64,000 nt of DNA. Origin: Apium graveolens. Its lineage: Eukaryota; Streptophyta; Magnoliopsida; Apiales; Apiaceae. The notes beneath the pieces are model-generated. The model was not told the DNA's origin and did not search any database. It worked only from the letters and a program-made list of their open reading frames with translations. Location of the stretch: NCBI RefSeq assembly GCF_009905375.1, contig NC_133657.1, forward strand, positions 44,690,192 through 44,754,191, read 5' to 3'. This document shows positions 46,381-59,400 of this stretch, piece after piece. Every line of letters starts with the position of its first letter. Within the stretch, counting starts at the first letter, position 1. A program made the position numbers and the translations under genes.

Positions 46381-48950
46381 GAATGACGGGATGTTTGAAA
46401 TCAATGCTTATGTTGTGTTGGTTCATGAAATAATGATAAGAGAAAGGAAAATAAAAAGAAAGTGAAGTGGAAAGGAATATAAAGGCAATAGAGTTTGAGG
46501 AATGATAAGGGAGTTGGGTATGAGGAAACCCAAAAGACTCGTAACAATAGAAATAGATAAGTATGTAATCGTCAGGATGAGGGTGATTCACCATGAGTTA
46601 AAGTTGATGATTGAAGGAATAAGAGATACATATATTTTATCCCCTGTAAGTTGGGAGGATTCAAGGAAACCTTGAGATAGTTCGAAGGATAAATAATGAG
46701 ACGCGGATAGACTGAGGAGACAAGGAAGTAAGAAATTAGGAAAATTGGATGAAGGAAGTGACCTTCAAGAATGTGAAGTGTAAGACCGGTGGCTTGATAC
46801 CCAGAAAGGGAGACACCAGGTATGAAAGATATCCCAACATTGAGATGACTGTTGAGATAAACAACAAAAGTAAATAAGGAATTATTAAGAAGAAGTTCAC
46901 GTTGAACACGACCAATATCTTCCAGAACATCCTTATTATCGTTACCAAATTAGGCAAGAAAAGCGGATAACCGTTGTTATCTTTTGGAGGCCATATTGAT
47001 TGACCTCATTTTGAATACAGATGTTATTGTGAAATTAGGCATATACTATCGAGGTGGGAATGATTGAATAAGACACCCTTATCAGGGATATATGACTTGA
47101 TTTATCCATGGAAAGATGCATGTACCTTTTTAAAGGTGGAATTAAGGATAGAACATAGGTAACTTAAAATAAATCCTAGGGGAATGCATAAAGGTTGGCA
47201 TTTCACCCTTAATAGGGATAGTATGAGTTTTGACAGTATGAATTGGAAAGGATTAAGGTAATAACAACCTTTAAGAATCAGTGGAGAAATTTTTCAGAAT
47301 TACATAGACAATGGTTCTAGTATTAGTAAATGGTATTTTGATATGCCCTGTACCTAGGGTGTACATGATGAAGGATTTAAGTATAACCTTAGAGGTTTTA
47401 CAAGGAGAAAGGTAATATTCAAAATTCTCAAGAATGGAAATGTTGATAAAGGAAATATGACGTAATTATAATGATGCCAAGTGGGGCACGTGTTAAACCA
47501 CGAGAAAGTATGGATAGAACCAGTAAAGGTCGAAATTGTTCAGGGCAATTAGGGCCTAAGATAAAAGATGTTCTAAGTATGATTGAGAGTCAGTCGGGAG
47601 AGTGATTAACCTCTAAAGATTGAGGCAATAACTTATGGAAAAATGGTGATATTTTTTTTTTACTCATCAGATTTTAAGAAAAACATCTTCACATAAGCAG
47701 TGATTGAAATAAGGTAGAAAATTATTTGGAAGATGGTTAAAACGACATTGACTGTAAGGAAAATTTACTATCAGGAAAGGCCAAAGAGGTGGCCGACACC
47801 TTAAAGGTAAGAGGAGAATTATAGGCGCTTGTGCCAAAGGAATACAGTGATGATGGTTAAAGCTGTGAAGGTTGTATTATGGTTTGGAAGATTGACATTC
47901 CTTCTGATGACTGTGCAATACCCAACTGTAATAGTAGTTGGTAAAGGTTTAATTCGTGTAATCGCCATGAGCGGGCTATCTATCTCAGAAGGTACTATCT
48001 TGAGATAAGCCAGGACCATGTTTCAAAAAGGACTAGACGAACCTTTGAGTTAAGTCTTCTATTTAAGGCATATGATTAAGAATGGTATTAACCTGCTATC
48101 GTTGCTTTGATTGAAACTCTTCTGCAATTTTATCTGCTTCATGTCATATGTACGTCAAGTTCAGGAGTGTTCTTCATGAATCATGAATGGTGATCATGTT
48201 AACTCCTTAGAAGAATTCTATACGACATGTATGGACTCTGTATAGTTATCTATTAAGACTTCATGGAAAATGAATGACTACAGTAGCTCAACGGTGGACC
48301 CTAGTAGTGCAGCAATGATTCTGCGAGTAATGAGTCGATTACAACCGTGAGAGTTGTATTGGAATGGATGTTGAGATTAAGTACCACTAATCGGGTTGTG
48401 GTGATGTATAAGTTATCATTGATAAACTAATTAAGTAGATTATCTACCTATTGAATAATTATTCCTTATTATCAATCGAGAGTCGTATTACTATACGAGG
48501 AAGGTTGCGGTGCAAGCATAGAATTCTAAGTAACAACGATGTATAAAATGAGATTCCAGATTCGATTTTCGATGTTGAGGGAGTTTCAAAGGTGATTAAG
48601 TATAAGCTCGAGAAAGAGCATGGGTCCATAGAATGATGGACGGAATAGCAAAAATCTTTAAGCACGTGAAATGCGATGCTATAATACTTGATGTTAATAA
48701 ATATATGTTTTGTTCTCCTATGACAAACCTCTATAGTTCAGAGGTAGACTCCAAGCCAGATATTTTGTGGCAGTATATTTTTTTCATATATACAATTCTC
48801 TTCAATTCGTTCTTTTCTTTTCATTTTGTATAAACTGAGAAGAACAACCCTTCCAGAATGGGAGGTATTGCCGAATGCCTATCTATCTGTGTGATAGAAG
48901 CCTAGTAAGATACCACATGTTGTTTAGTTGCTTGTCAAGTACTAAAGGCT
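46381..48950 (+). pseudogene. Decayed gag-end and pol interior of A3
   Basis: Stops in all frames. One fragment reads VKCKTGGLIPRKGDTRYERY near 46770, of unknown origin and also present in A1, A2 and A4. Near 47660-47800 the sequence resembles, with frameshifts, the RNase H end (RWLK, then SGKAKEVADTL), the normal position of that domain. RT motifs are not recognisable by eye. Antisense frames at 46352-48665 are by-products. Confidence 0.5.
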
Positions 48951-49990
48951 GGCCACCTTCTGTACTAACTATGCAATAGAACAAGTGTTCATGATCATAG
49001 TGATCTCTCAACAAATTCCTTTACTTCTATATGATTGATCAAACTTTGGAAAATAGAAACAGCTGAAAAAGGAGTAGTAAAGTTGTGGTGGTATTCGGAA
49101 TGGAAACGCATTCGTGATACTAAGGTTGACGTGGTTATTAAAAGGTTATAGAACGCTAACGAGCAAAAGTATAACCAGTATAATATTAGGAATGGAAGGT
49201 AGTAGCGATTACGAACTGGAAAAGAATGGGTATTGAGAAACAAAAGCTCTAATGCTAAAAGCTATAATGAGAGTCTGTGCAATAGACTTGAAAGAATTTG
49301 GAATGATCACTTAACGCGGATTGAGTTTTCTCACGATAATAGATCATATGTCAGGTATCGAGAGGTCGTCTTATGAAATCTTTGAGGGAAGAAAATGTTG
49401 ATCTCCCTTATGTTAGGATGATGTTGCAGAGCGCAAGATGCTCCGACCAGTAGTGGTCCAGAGAACCAAGGATATAATAGATCTAATCAGAGGACGGCTG
49501 GTAGTAGCCCAAGATGGACATAAAAAGTATGTTGATTTGACACGAAAGGACAAAGAATAGGAAATAGGGGACCTAGTAATGTTAAAGGTATCCCTTGGAA
49601 ATGATTGATGAGGTTCAAAAAGAAAGGAAAGCTAAGCCTACGAATTGTTGGACCCTTTGAGGTATTAAGACGTATTGGGAAGTTAGCATACGAGCTAGCC
49701 CTACCCCCGAACATGTAGCAAGTCATAATGTGTTTCACGTATCAATGTTAAGGAAGTGTAATTCGGATGCCAGATAAATAGGGGCATATGAGTGCATAGA
49801 CATGCAACCAGACGTAACCTACATGGAGCAACCAGGAAGGGTTATAGATCAAAAATGGACAAATACTTAGGAGAAGAGTTATCAAACTAGTCAGAGTTTG
49901 ATGATAGAACCACAATGTGGGAAAATTACGTAAGAGTTAGAAAGTGCAATTTTAAGAAAGTATCCCTACTCATTTTCTATCTGATTCCGG
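48951..49990 (+). pseudogene. Integrase remnant of A3
   Basis: From about 49250 the + strand shows SLCNRLERIWNDHLTRIEFS, DNRSYV, VQRTKDIIDLIRGRLVVAQD, KYVDLTRKDK, KGKLSLRIVGPFEVLRRIGK and LAYELALPP, then HNVFHVSMLRKCNSDA near 49734 and QPDVTYMEQPGRVID. This is the integrase core end and C-terminal region, complete in order but split by stops and frameshifts. The part before 49200 is poorly legible. Confidence 0.8.
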
Positions 49991-50004
49991 GACGGAATAC
50001 TTTT

Positions 50005-50017
50005 AAGCAGGGGAGAT
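50005..50017 (+). promoter_or_regulatory. Polypurine tract of A3
   Basis: AAGCAGGGGAGAT directly before TGTAATAACC. It differs from the A2/A4 tract (AAGGAGGGGAGAC) at two positions. Confidence 0.88.
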
Positions 50018-52064
50018 TGTAATAACCCCAAATTTTGGAATTTTTGAAACCCTTATGAATAGTGCTTTTTACTGATTATGCTGAATAAGAAAACTTTTCA
50101 TGCCACACTATGTAGGGGTTCTTTTATGGATATTCTGAGATTTTATTGGTACTCTATATGATATATAAGTGTATGTAAAGATCGTCAGAACCCAAATTTG
50201 AACATTTTGATTTTTTCCCGAAAATCCACCAGATATCGAAAGAATTGGGTATAAGGTAACAGGATAAAAAGGATTTAAATTCAAGGATTTTAAGAGAGGA
50301 TCATAAAAGGAATATAATGTATTGAGAAAGGTTAAGGAGACCCAAGTAATAGGATCCCGGGTATGATCCCTCAAACGATAAACGAAAACGAAAGTTAAGC
50401 GAACTGAATAACAGATCAGCGGTCATTAGCCAAGTAATTAGAAGCTAATCAAAGAGGTTAGTGAGGATGATTTCATCAAACCAATAAGAAGAGGACAAAG
50501 GTGGGAGGGTGACATCACATGGTGACATAAGCATGACCAAAGCAAAGTGTGTTGTTGGTTGATTTAGAACCACACAAAAGTTACCATGGTAAAAGGTAAT
50601 AAAACAAAACAAATCAAAAGCAACCAACCAAGTCAACCAACAATTCATTTTCACCAAAAAAAACACAAAGCTATTTCATTTTCTTCATCTTTGCTCTCGA
50701 CTTTCAAGGAAAAAGCAAGGAAGAAAAATCCAAAGTCCAAGCTCCACTCAAGCATAAATTCCATGGTTTGTTTTATAGATTCTACATTTCATAACTTAGC
50801 TTGGGTATGATTTTAAGCTCTTGATTCAAATGGATTCTTAGCTAATTAATTCACCAAAGATTAGGGTGAATAGTGTTTTCAAATTTTAACTTTGTGTTTC
50901 TTGATTTCATTTGCAAGATCAAGGTTATATAAGGATAGATCAAGGTTCTTTGAGGCTCCCTAGTAACTTTCCACCCTCCAAGAAAGGTATAAATCTTCAC
51001 ACCCTTTAGTAATAAGTTTGAATGTTGAAGTTTGGAGATGGCTTGGATGGATGAGTAGTAATTTGAATGATAAGCATGATTCGAGCTTAATTGTTAAGTA
51101 GTTTAGTTAAATTTATTGGTGTTATAATATATGATTGGATTGAGATCCTTGAGCTTATTATGACTGAAATCAGTAGCATTGATGTGTATCTTGAGTTGTT
51201 ATTGATTGGTAGTTGGATTGATATGGATTCCAGAATGGTAAAAATTTGGGAAATCGCGTAAACATAGCCGTCGTAATGTCCGATTTACTTTAGACTGTTT
51301 TTGCTCTTAACATCAGAACCCTATAACTCACTGTTAGGTTTTTACCATTGCCATGATTAGATAGTTCATGTTACGAGCTTCGTTTTGATATGTAGTTCGT
51401 TTGATTCCGATGTACGGTTTAGGAGAAACGACCGTTTTAAGTAACGGCGTTTCACGAACGAACCATTACCCCTCGCCTTACTTTGAAACATAGGTTAAAG
51501 ACCAAAAAGGACTAATTGGAGTATAAAACATTTATATAAAGTGTATTAGGAAGTTGGTAAGACACTCGCGAAAGAGTCGCCTTAAAGCTCTTAATGGTTA
51601 ATTTATTAAAAATGGTGGAGCCGAGGGTACTCGAGCAACTTAAGAAAATCAGTAAGCGCAAAGCGAGCGTTAGAGTCTAAATTGGTTAAAGTATAGATTT
51701 ATAAGTGACTTTGGTTTAATTCCAACTTATATGTTGTTTATAGGTTACCAGACTCGTCCCAAGCCATTTATAACCCCCAGTCGCTCAGGCAAGTTTTCTA
51801 CCCGTTATACTGTTGTTGTGATGTATACATATGTATATGCATTATCTTGTGATAGATGCATGATGGTTAATGAGCAAATTCTTGCGATATATTGTAGCAT
51901 GTGATATGGTATATATGCATGCCTGTTTCGTATTCTTGATACATATATCTGTTGATTCAGTTGATAATACATATGCTAGAGATAAGCGGTAAGTTGCATA
52001 TACCCTTAGTATAGGGGACCCAAAGGTGAACTTTTTTCTAAAACCGGGAGTCGATGCTCCCGAG

Positions 52065-52103
<39 letters not shown>

Positions 52104-54130
52104 TAGTTTTTAAAACTATGAATCAAATAAGGTTTATTCGATAACCTTATTTTATTAATGAATATTATTTTGAATATTCATTCGAGGGCTTATGACCCCG
52201 ATTATTTTATCATTGAATATTATTTTGAATATTCATTCGAGGGCTTATGAGCCCGTTTATTTTATTATTGAATATTATTTTGAATATTCATTCGAGGGCT
52301 TATGACCCCGTTTATATTATTATTGAATATTATTTTGAATATTCATTCGAGGACTTATGACTCCGTTTATTTTGTTAATGAATATTATTTTGAATATTAT
52401 TTAAATAATAATATTCAGATATTTCCTAATATATTGGGACTGATTTATTTTATTAAATCAGCATCACTCCAAACATTCTTAAAAATGTTTTGCGAGTCTT
52501 CAAAATGATTTTAAAAGTTAGAGCGGATCCCAAAACTCATTTTTATATTTAAGATCTTCCTTTCAGAGGGGATTTAAATATCCGCTCAAAACCTGAGCGA
52601 TCCGGCTCTGTGGTGTGTTTTATATTCGCAACAAGGTTGCTATTTTGATAAAAGAGTTTTTGATTACTTACCCAACACTCGGGAAGTAAAATTCTTGGAA
52701 CAAGTTAATCCATTAACAGGCATCGTCTGGGAAATATCGGTGAGTTTTCCTTTCCAACTAGATACGACTTCTGGGTGGAGTCGTATCAACAAGTTTCTAC
52801 TTGGGGAAAGGGGGAACGAGCTTTACGTTTCAGAGTCATGGATTTCATCTGAACTAGGAGTGGCGTAAGTGGTCGAGTGGCGCCGGCCCAGCCTAATTAT
52901 ATTGGCCCAAATGGCCTGGAAGTTCCGCTAAGACGGTCCATTCCTTAGGAGTCCAGTGTTCGGTTGACAAGTAAATCCGACAGGTTCTCCTCTACATGTA
53001 GAAAATGGTGGGGTTGCACTACTACGACTGATCATCATAAGTGGTCTTCCTGGCGCGGCAAAAACTCCCGTAATGAGTTCATCATCCAATTGGATATTTC
53101 TGCAACACTACCCAGAGCACTTCGATAGAAAAGCTACGGTTGGGCGATTGTTGAGTGTTGGCAGGGTCAAGTTTTCAAAATGATGTTTGCATCAAATGAA
53201 GTATCTCATAACTTCATTTTATTTTGATGATATTTTAAAGAATGATTCTATACAAGTTTTGTCTTGTAGTTTAATCTATGGGATGAACTATTTATACATT
53301 GAATGGTGGTAGTTCAAGTAGTATTCGGAAAAGATATAAGTATATTGGAGTATCTTGTAACTTCATCTTTTAAATTTATATCTAGTTAATGATTGTCTTA
53401 TGAATGACAAAGGTTTCAGAAAAATGTTTAGACAAGGTTAGATATATGAGATCACCTTGCAACGATATTTTTATAAAGTTATAAACTGGAACTCTGTGGA
53501 TGTTATACATGTCAGAGGATTTTAAATATTGTGAAAAGTATATATATATATATACTGAATATTTTGTGACTTGGTCGCGTTAAGATATCAAACTTGGTTC
53601 ATTTCTTCTTGACTAAGACTTTCTTGAGTACTATGAGAATGCTCATATATTGTTAATCATTATATACATTATTTTGGTGGGCTTGTTGCTCACCCTTTCT
53701 TTCTTCTTTCATCACACAACAACAGATAGAAAGGATGAACAAGACCAAGCTTCCAATTCGCAAGCGGTTAGAAAACGTTCCGCAGTTTTCCGGAAGCATT
53801 GATGCCGCCGTAGCTGAGGTAGGAGCTACCAATAGGCTAGGTTTTCAACTATTGATGAACCAGACTTATGTATAATATGAATTGTAATAATGGAAAAGAA
53901 ATGCAAATTTATTCAGAAACCCTTTTGAGGTGTAATGTCTTATAATTATGGAATAAAATGACTTGTGTTATTTTTTTGTAGTCATCTCTGGGACTATAAC
54001 TTGTGGTGTGTGTGTATATATTGTGGGGTCACAGTACGTAGCAGTTGGTTGATTGTTAAGATTAAGTATTATTAGGGAGATGGAACTCGTGACGACCCGG
54101 ATCCCCGACCCCGGATCTGGGGGTGTTACA
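50018..54130 (+). repeat. 3' LTR of A3 (4,113 bp)
   Basis: TGTAATAACCCC to GGGTGTTACA, followed by the target duplication ACTTT. Shorter than its partner because of a 215 bp deletion near 52395 between two GAATATT repeats. It preserves the sequence that A4 interrupts in the 5' LTR. Confidence 0.95.
52140..52395. repeat. AT-rich tandem array in the A3 3' LTR, 4-5 units
   Basis: Same unit as at 42101-42385. The last unit is cut by the 215 bp deletion. Confidence 0.8.
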
Positions 54131-55218
54131 ACTTTCTTGAAGGTCACTTCCTTCATCCAATTTCCTAATTTCTTACTTTCTTGTCTCTTCCGTCTATCCG
54201 CGTCTCATTATTTATCCTTCGAACTATCTCAAGGTTTCCTCGAATCCTCCCAACTTAAAGGGGATAATATATATATGTATCTCTTATTCCTTCAATCATC
54301 AACTTTAACTCATGGTGAATCACCCTCATCCTGAAGATTACATACTTTTCTATTTCTATTTCTATGAGTCTTTAGGGTTTCCTCATACCCAACTCCCTTA
54401 TCATTCCTCAAACTTTATTGCCTTTATATTTCTTTCCACTTCAGTTTCTTTTATTTTCGTTTCTATTACAACCATTTCATGAACCAACACAACATAAGCA
54501 TTGATTTCAAACATCATGTCGTTCTAGGATTCTTGTCCTCCAGACGAATCTTGATAACTTTTACAACTTAGATTCATAACTCATCATACTCATCCGCCTT
54601 TGTTCTGGCTCTAAAGCTTTTACACTATCTCTATAACCTTGGGAATTACTTTCCCGAAAATAATTGACTGAACTTTAATCAGTTTATTATAAACTCTGGC
54701 TCCGTGCCTTTCTTGGTCTTTCACCAGTGGGTGGCCTCTCTTTTAGAAAGGTAAGTGACAAAAACAGTCTTTTTCGCTTCATCAATCATTTAGAATCTCA
54801 AATGGTTCCTATATTTCCTTTATCCAGGCTCTTGCCTCGACTAGGTCACCTTGTTCCTTGGAACTCTGAAAGCTTAGCGACTTAAAGGTCATGAAAGAAT
54901 TTCCCACCGTATTGATTCCTCAGGGTGGTGGTTGGGGTAAAAGTATAAGTTTTGTTTAGGCAGGTCCATGAATTGCCCCATAGGAGTACCGTCCTGGTTC
55001 TCCCTATCTTGCTCGACTTCTGTTTTCTCAGTATGAAATGTTTCATCCTTCTCCCATACTTGGGGTTATCTTATACGTTAAAATCATTGTTTTCCACTTC
55101 ATTATATTATGGGCTCCTTCTTTCTTAATGACAACCTCCCTGTCTATCACATTCGGGGTTTGCCCTAAATCTTATTCCTCGAGCTATGGATTTCATCTAA
55201 GATCCAGTCCTTACGCTC
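54131..55218 (-). pseudogene. gag remnant of A2 (right interior piece)
   Basis: Minus-strand fragments of the Gag domain at about 54860-54700: VEARAWIKEI and EPFEILND, with stops. Upstream, at about 55180-54950, the start of gag is replaced by the integrase-linker segment as in A4. The left edge is the A3 insertion point. Confidence 0.65.
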
Positions 55219-56025
55219 TTAAACGTTTGGAACCCAAATTCTATAGGAATACCTCGTTATTCCCTTATCATCTTTCTTGGTATTAATCTCTTCTCCAGTC
55301 ATTGACTCTCTGCCTTCATTCATCACTTTTTCTTGGCACAATATGATCTTTTTCGATAATTCAGGCTGTATTGCAATCTCAAACAACGTTTCGGTACCGG
55401 CTCCAGTTACCTTCACTTCTATTTCCATTTTCTCAAAATATCTTATCAACTCTCCCAAAGACATTTTCATCTCGAGTCTCTCTTTTATACTAAGGGCATT
55501 AGCCACCATTTTGGCTTTCCCTGGATGATAAAGAATCTCATAATCGTAATCCTTGATTAGCTCTAACCACCTCCTCTGGCGCATGTTGAGCTCTTTCTGC
55601 GTGAAAATGCACTAGAGCACTTATGGCTTGTGTAAATCTCGCACTTCTCTCCATACAAGTAGTGCCTCCAATCTTTAGGGCAAAACTATTGCCACGAGCC
55701 CAAGCTCATGGGTGGGGATATCGAATTTTATATTCCCTTAATTGTCTTGACGCGTACGCAATTACCTTGTTGTTCTATATAAGAAGCACCCTAATTCCTT
55801 ATGCGAAGCGTCACTACAAATCACAAAATCTCCTTTTCCATCCGGCAACGCCAACATAGGAGCCGTCACCAACCTTTGCTTTAGTTCTTGAAAGCTGTTC
55901 TCGCATTTCTCTGTCTATTCGAACTTCTCACTCTTATGAGTAAGCTGCGTTAAAGGGGCTACTATCTTTATGACTTGAACGAATCTCCGGTAGTGACCGA
56001 CCAATCCTACCTCTGGTAGTTTCCC
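55219..56025 (-). pseudogene. Ectopic RT-end/RNase H/integrase-linker segment in A2
   Basis: At about 56010-55900 the minus strand reads GLVGHYRRFVQVIKIVAPL and KSEKFE (RT end). LPDGKGDFVICSDASHK near 55840 begins RNase H, and RHYLYGEKCEIYTSHK near 55660 continues it in another frame. The last 121 codons (55584-55219) are open: [32 protein letters not shown] and a linker ending [10 protein letters not shown]. These residues are closer to the RNase H end of B than to family A's own decayed copy. The segment precedes the Gag domain, the wrong order for a gypsy element. A4 has the same structure. Confidence 0.8.
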
Positions 56026-56434
56026 TAACCATGGTTATCAATTCCTCAGTGGTCCTTTATTCATTCTTTTCAGGATCCCCCACGAGATCCTCCTCAGCAA
56101 CAATCCCTTCTAGGACAACATCCTCAACCGCTACATCCTCAATATGAACATCATCCGGTCCTGCGTTAGGACGCTCTATCGGATCCACCATCTGATCTCC
56201 AATACGTAATAAAACATTATCGCGTTGTTGCTCCTCAACCTCAGGGTTCGGAGTTCCGCTACCATATACGATAACGAACTACGCTTCTATCACGATATTT
56301 ATAAGGGTTCCCATAAGGGTTTTAACTGTCAGTACTACGTTAGGTAGCCCGACTATGAACTTGGTAAGAGTTCTTATTATCTTAGTGAGCTTATTATCTT
56401 AACGCCACATCATCTCTGAGGTTTATAACGCTTC
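56026..56434 (-). pseudogene. Truncated pre-gag ORF and leader of A2
   Basis: Minus-strand DDVHIEDVAVEDVVLEGIVA and EEDLVGDPEK match the acidic start of the A3 ORF. The match ends near 56030 at the Thr-Thr-Arg codons, where the RNase H segment begins. Confidence 0.65.
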
Positions 56435-56446
56435 GTTCTGATACCA
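56435..56446 (-). promoter_or_regulatory. Primer binding site of A2, one mismatch
   Basis: Minus strand TGGTATCAGAAC (expected TGGTATCAGAGC), four bases inside the 5' LTR. A G to A change after insertion is the simplest explanation. Confidence 0.88.
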
Positions 56447-56450
56447 TTTC

Positions 56451-59400
56451 TGTAACACTCCCAAATCCGGGGTCGGGGATCCGGGTTGTCACGAGTTCCA
56501 TTTCCCTTAATAACATCTAATTCTTAATAAACAATCATCTACTGCGTACTGTGACCCCACAATATACACACACCACAAGTTATAGTCTTAGAGAGGAATA
56601 TCCAAAAATAACACAAGTCATTATATTCCACAATTATAAACCATTACACCTTAAAAGGGTTTCTGAATAAATTTACATATTCTTTGCCATTATTACAATT
56701 CATAAATATACATAAGTCTGGCACAACAAAAGTTGAAAGCCTAGCCTACTGGTAGTTCCTACCTCAGCTACAACGACATCAACGCCTACAGGAAACTGCG
56801 GAACATTTCCTATCCGCTCACGGATTGGGAGCTTGGTCTTGTTCATCTTGTCTATCTGTTGTTGTGTGATGAAAGAAGGAAGCAAGGGTGAGCAACAAGC
56901 CCACCGAAAAAATATGTATAATAATTAACAATATATGAGCATTCTCATAGTACTCATGAAAGTCTTGGTCAAGAAGAAATGAACCAAGTTGATATCTTAA
57001 CGCGACAAGTCGCAAAATATTTAGTATATATATACATATATACTACTCAAAATCTTTGAAACCCTCTGACATGTATAATGTACACAGAGTTCCAGTTTAT
57101 AACTGTATAAAAATATCGTTGCAAGGTGATCTCATACATCTAACCTTGTCTCAACGTTTTTGGGAAAATCTTTGTCATGCATAAGATAATCATTAACCAG
57201 ATATAAGTTGAAAAGATGAAGTTACAAGATACTCCAATATACTTATATCTTTTCTGAATACTACTTGAACTACCACCGTTCAAGTTATAATTAGTTTCAA
57301 AAGTTCATCACATAGATGAGAATAGAAGATAAGACTTGAATAGATTCAATCTTTGAAATATTATTGAATGAAATGAAGTTACGAGATACTTCATTAAGTC
57401 CCGATATATATATATCCATATATATATATCTCTCATACATTTCCTGAAAACCTCTTTCATGTAAAGTATGAACAGAGTTGCAATATCCAATGAATTTTGG
57501 AAAGAAAAGAATTTTGGCATAAACCCGATATCTTGCTGATCAGGCAAAGATACCAATATGTAAACTTTTCTACTGTAGATGGATGAATTCCTCGCCAGTC
57601 ATCACCCAGGCCGCATTAGGACCTCGCGCTAGACCATTACCCGGCCACTCACGCATGGATGGACTGTCACCCAGCCTCTTACACCTTCATAGACCGTACC
57701 CCGGCCTTTCGCTTATGTCGACTCAATTAGATGGACTTACTTCCCGAACATTGGGCAAGTAATCAAATTGTTTTCTCAAAACAGCAACCTCGTTGCGAAT
57801 ATAAAATACACCACAGAGCCGGATCCCTAAGATTTTTGAGCGAATATTCAAGTCTCCTTCGAAAGGAAGATCTTAAATCTGGAAACGAGTTTTTCGGATC
57901 CGCTCTAACTTTTAAAATCATTTTGAAGACTCGAAAACATTTTTAAGAATGTTTGGAGTAATGCTGATTTAATGAAATAAATCAGTCCCGATATATTAGA
58001 AAATATCTGAATATTATTATTTAAATAATATTCGCATAAGGATAATCCTTAAAAAAATAATTGAAGTAAAAGTTTTAAAACTCATACTTGAAATGAATAA
58101 TAAATAACCAAAGATATACTTATACGAAAGTACGATCTTTATTTGAATAATCGAAAATGAGTTTGATTATCGAAACATTATTCTTTAATAAAATAAAGAA
58201 TATTATTTAATAAATAAGCGGAGTCATAAGTCCTCGAATGAATATTCAAAATAATATTTATTAAATAAAATAAACGGAGTCATAAGTCCTCGAATTAATA
58301 TTTAAAATAATATTCATTAAATAAAATAAACTGAGTCATAGGTCCTCGAATGAATATTCAAACTAATATTCATTAATTAAAATAAAGTTATCGAATAAAC
58401 CTTATTCGATTTATAGTTTTGAAAAATATATCTATATATATAAATATATATATATATATATTATACTCGGGAACATCGACTCCTATATGTTCACCTTTAG
58501 GTCCCCTATACTAAGGGTATACGAAACTACTGCTTATCTCTAGCATAGGTATTATGCAACTTATAAGCATTTGAATCAACAATTAGATATCAAGATTAAG
58601 AAACAGGCATGCATATATACCATATCAGCATGCTCCAATATATCTCAAGATTTACTAATAACAATCATGCACTTATCACAAGATAATGCATATACATATA
58701 TTTATATCACAACAACAGTATAACGGGTAGAAAACTTGCCTGAGCGACTGGGGGTGGCAAAAGGCCTGGGATGAGTCTGGTAACCTATAAACAACATATA
58801 AGTTGGAATTAAACCAAAGTCGCTTAAGAATCTAGACTTTAACCAATTAGACTCTAACGTTCTCTTATGGTCGCTTATACCCTTAACGATTCACTTAAGT
58901 CGCTCGAGTACCATCGGCTCCACCATTTTTAATAAATTAACCATTAAGAATTTTAAGACGATTCTTTCGCGAGTACCCTACCAAATTCCTAATCTACTTT
59001 ACATAATTTTTTCATACTCCAATTAGTCATTTAAGGGCCTTAACCAAGGTTTCAAATTAAGGCGAGGGGTAATGGTTCGGTCGCGAAACGCCGTTACTTA
59101 AAACGGTCGTTTCTCCTAAACCGTACATCGGATTCAAGCGAACCACATATCAAAACGAAGCTTACGACATAATCTAACTAAACATGACAAAATCACAGAT
59201 TCAATAGTTAGCTCTCTGTCCCGAACACTAAGATCAAGCAGTTGTATGAAATTGGGCATTACGACGACTATGTTTACGCGATTACCAAGTTTTAAACCAC
59301 TCCAAACAGCCACCATTCAACTCACAACCAACAATACAACCAACTCTCATCCAAACCTTACTACATCAGTCCCGAAACCTCAAGATTTTCCAACTTATAC

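Larger units (their letters stand above)
26072..54130 (+). mobile_element. Element A3: family-A gypsy element inserted in A2, 5' LTR split by A4
   Basis: 5' LTR in two pieces (26072-27049 and 40948-44267), interior 44268-50017, 3' LTR 50018-54130. The target duplication is ACTTT (26067-26071 and 54131-54135). The flanks (GTCTTACACTTCAC on the left, TTCTTGAAGGTCACTTCC on the right) are contiguous in A4 near 34380-34412, which proves that A2 was the target. Primer site and polypurine tract give + orientation. It keeps the longest family-A ORF (pre-gag); gag and pol are decayed. Confidence 0.93.
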
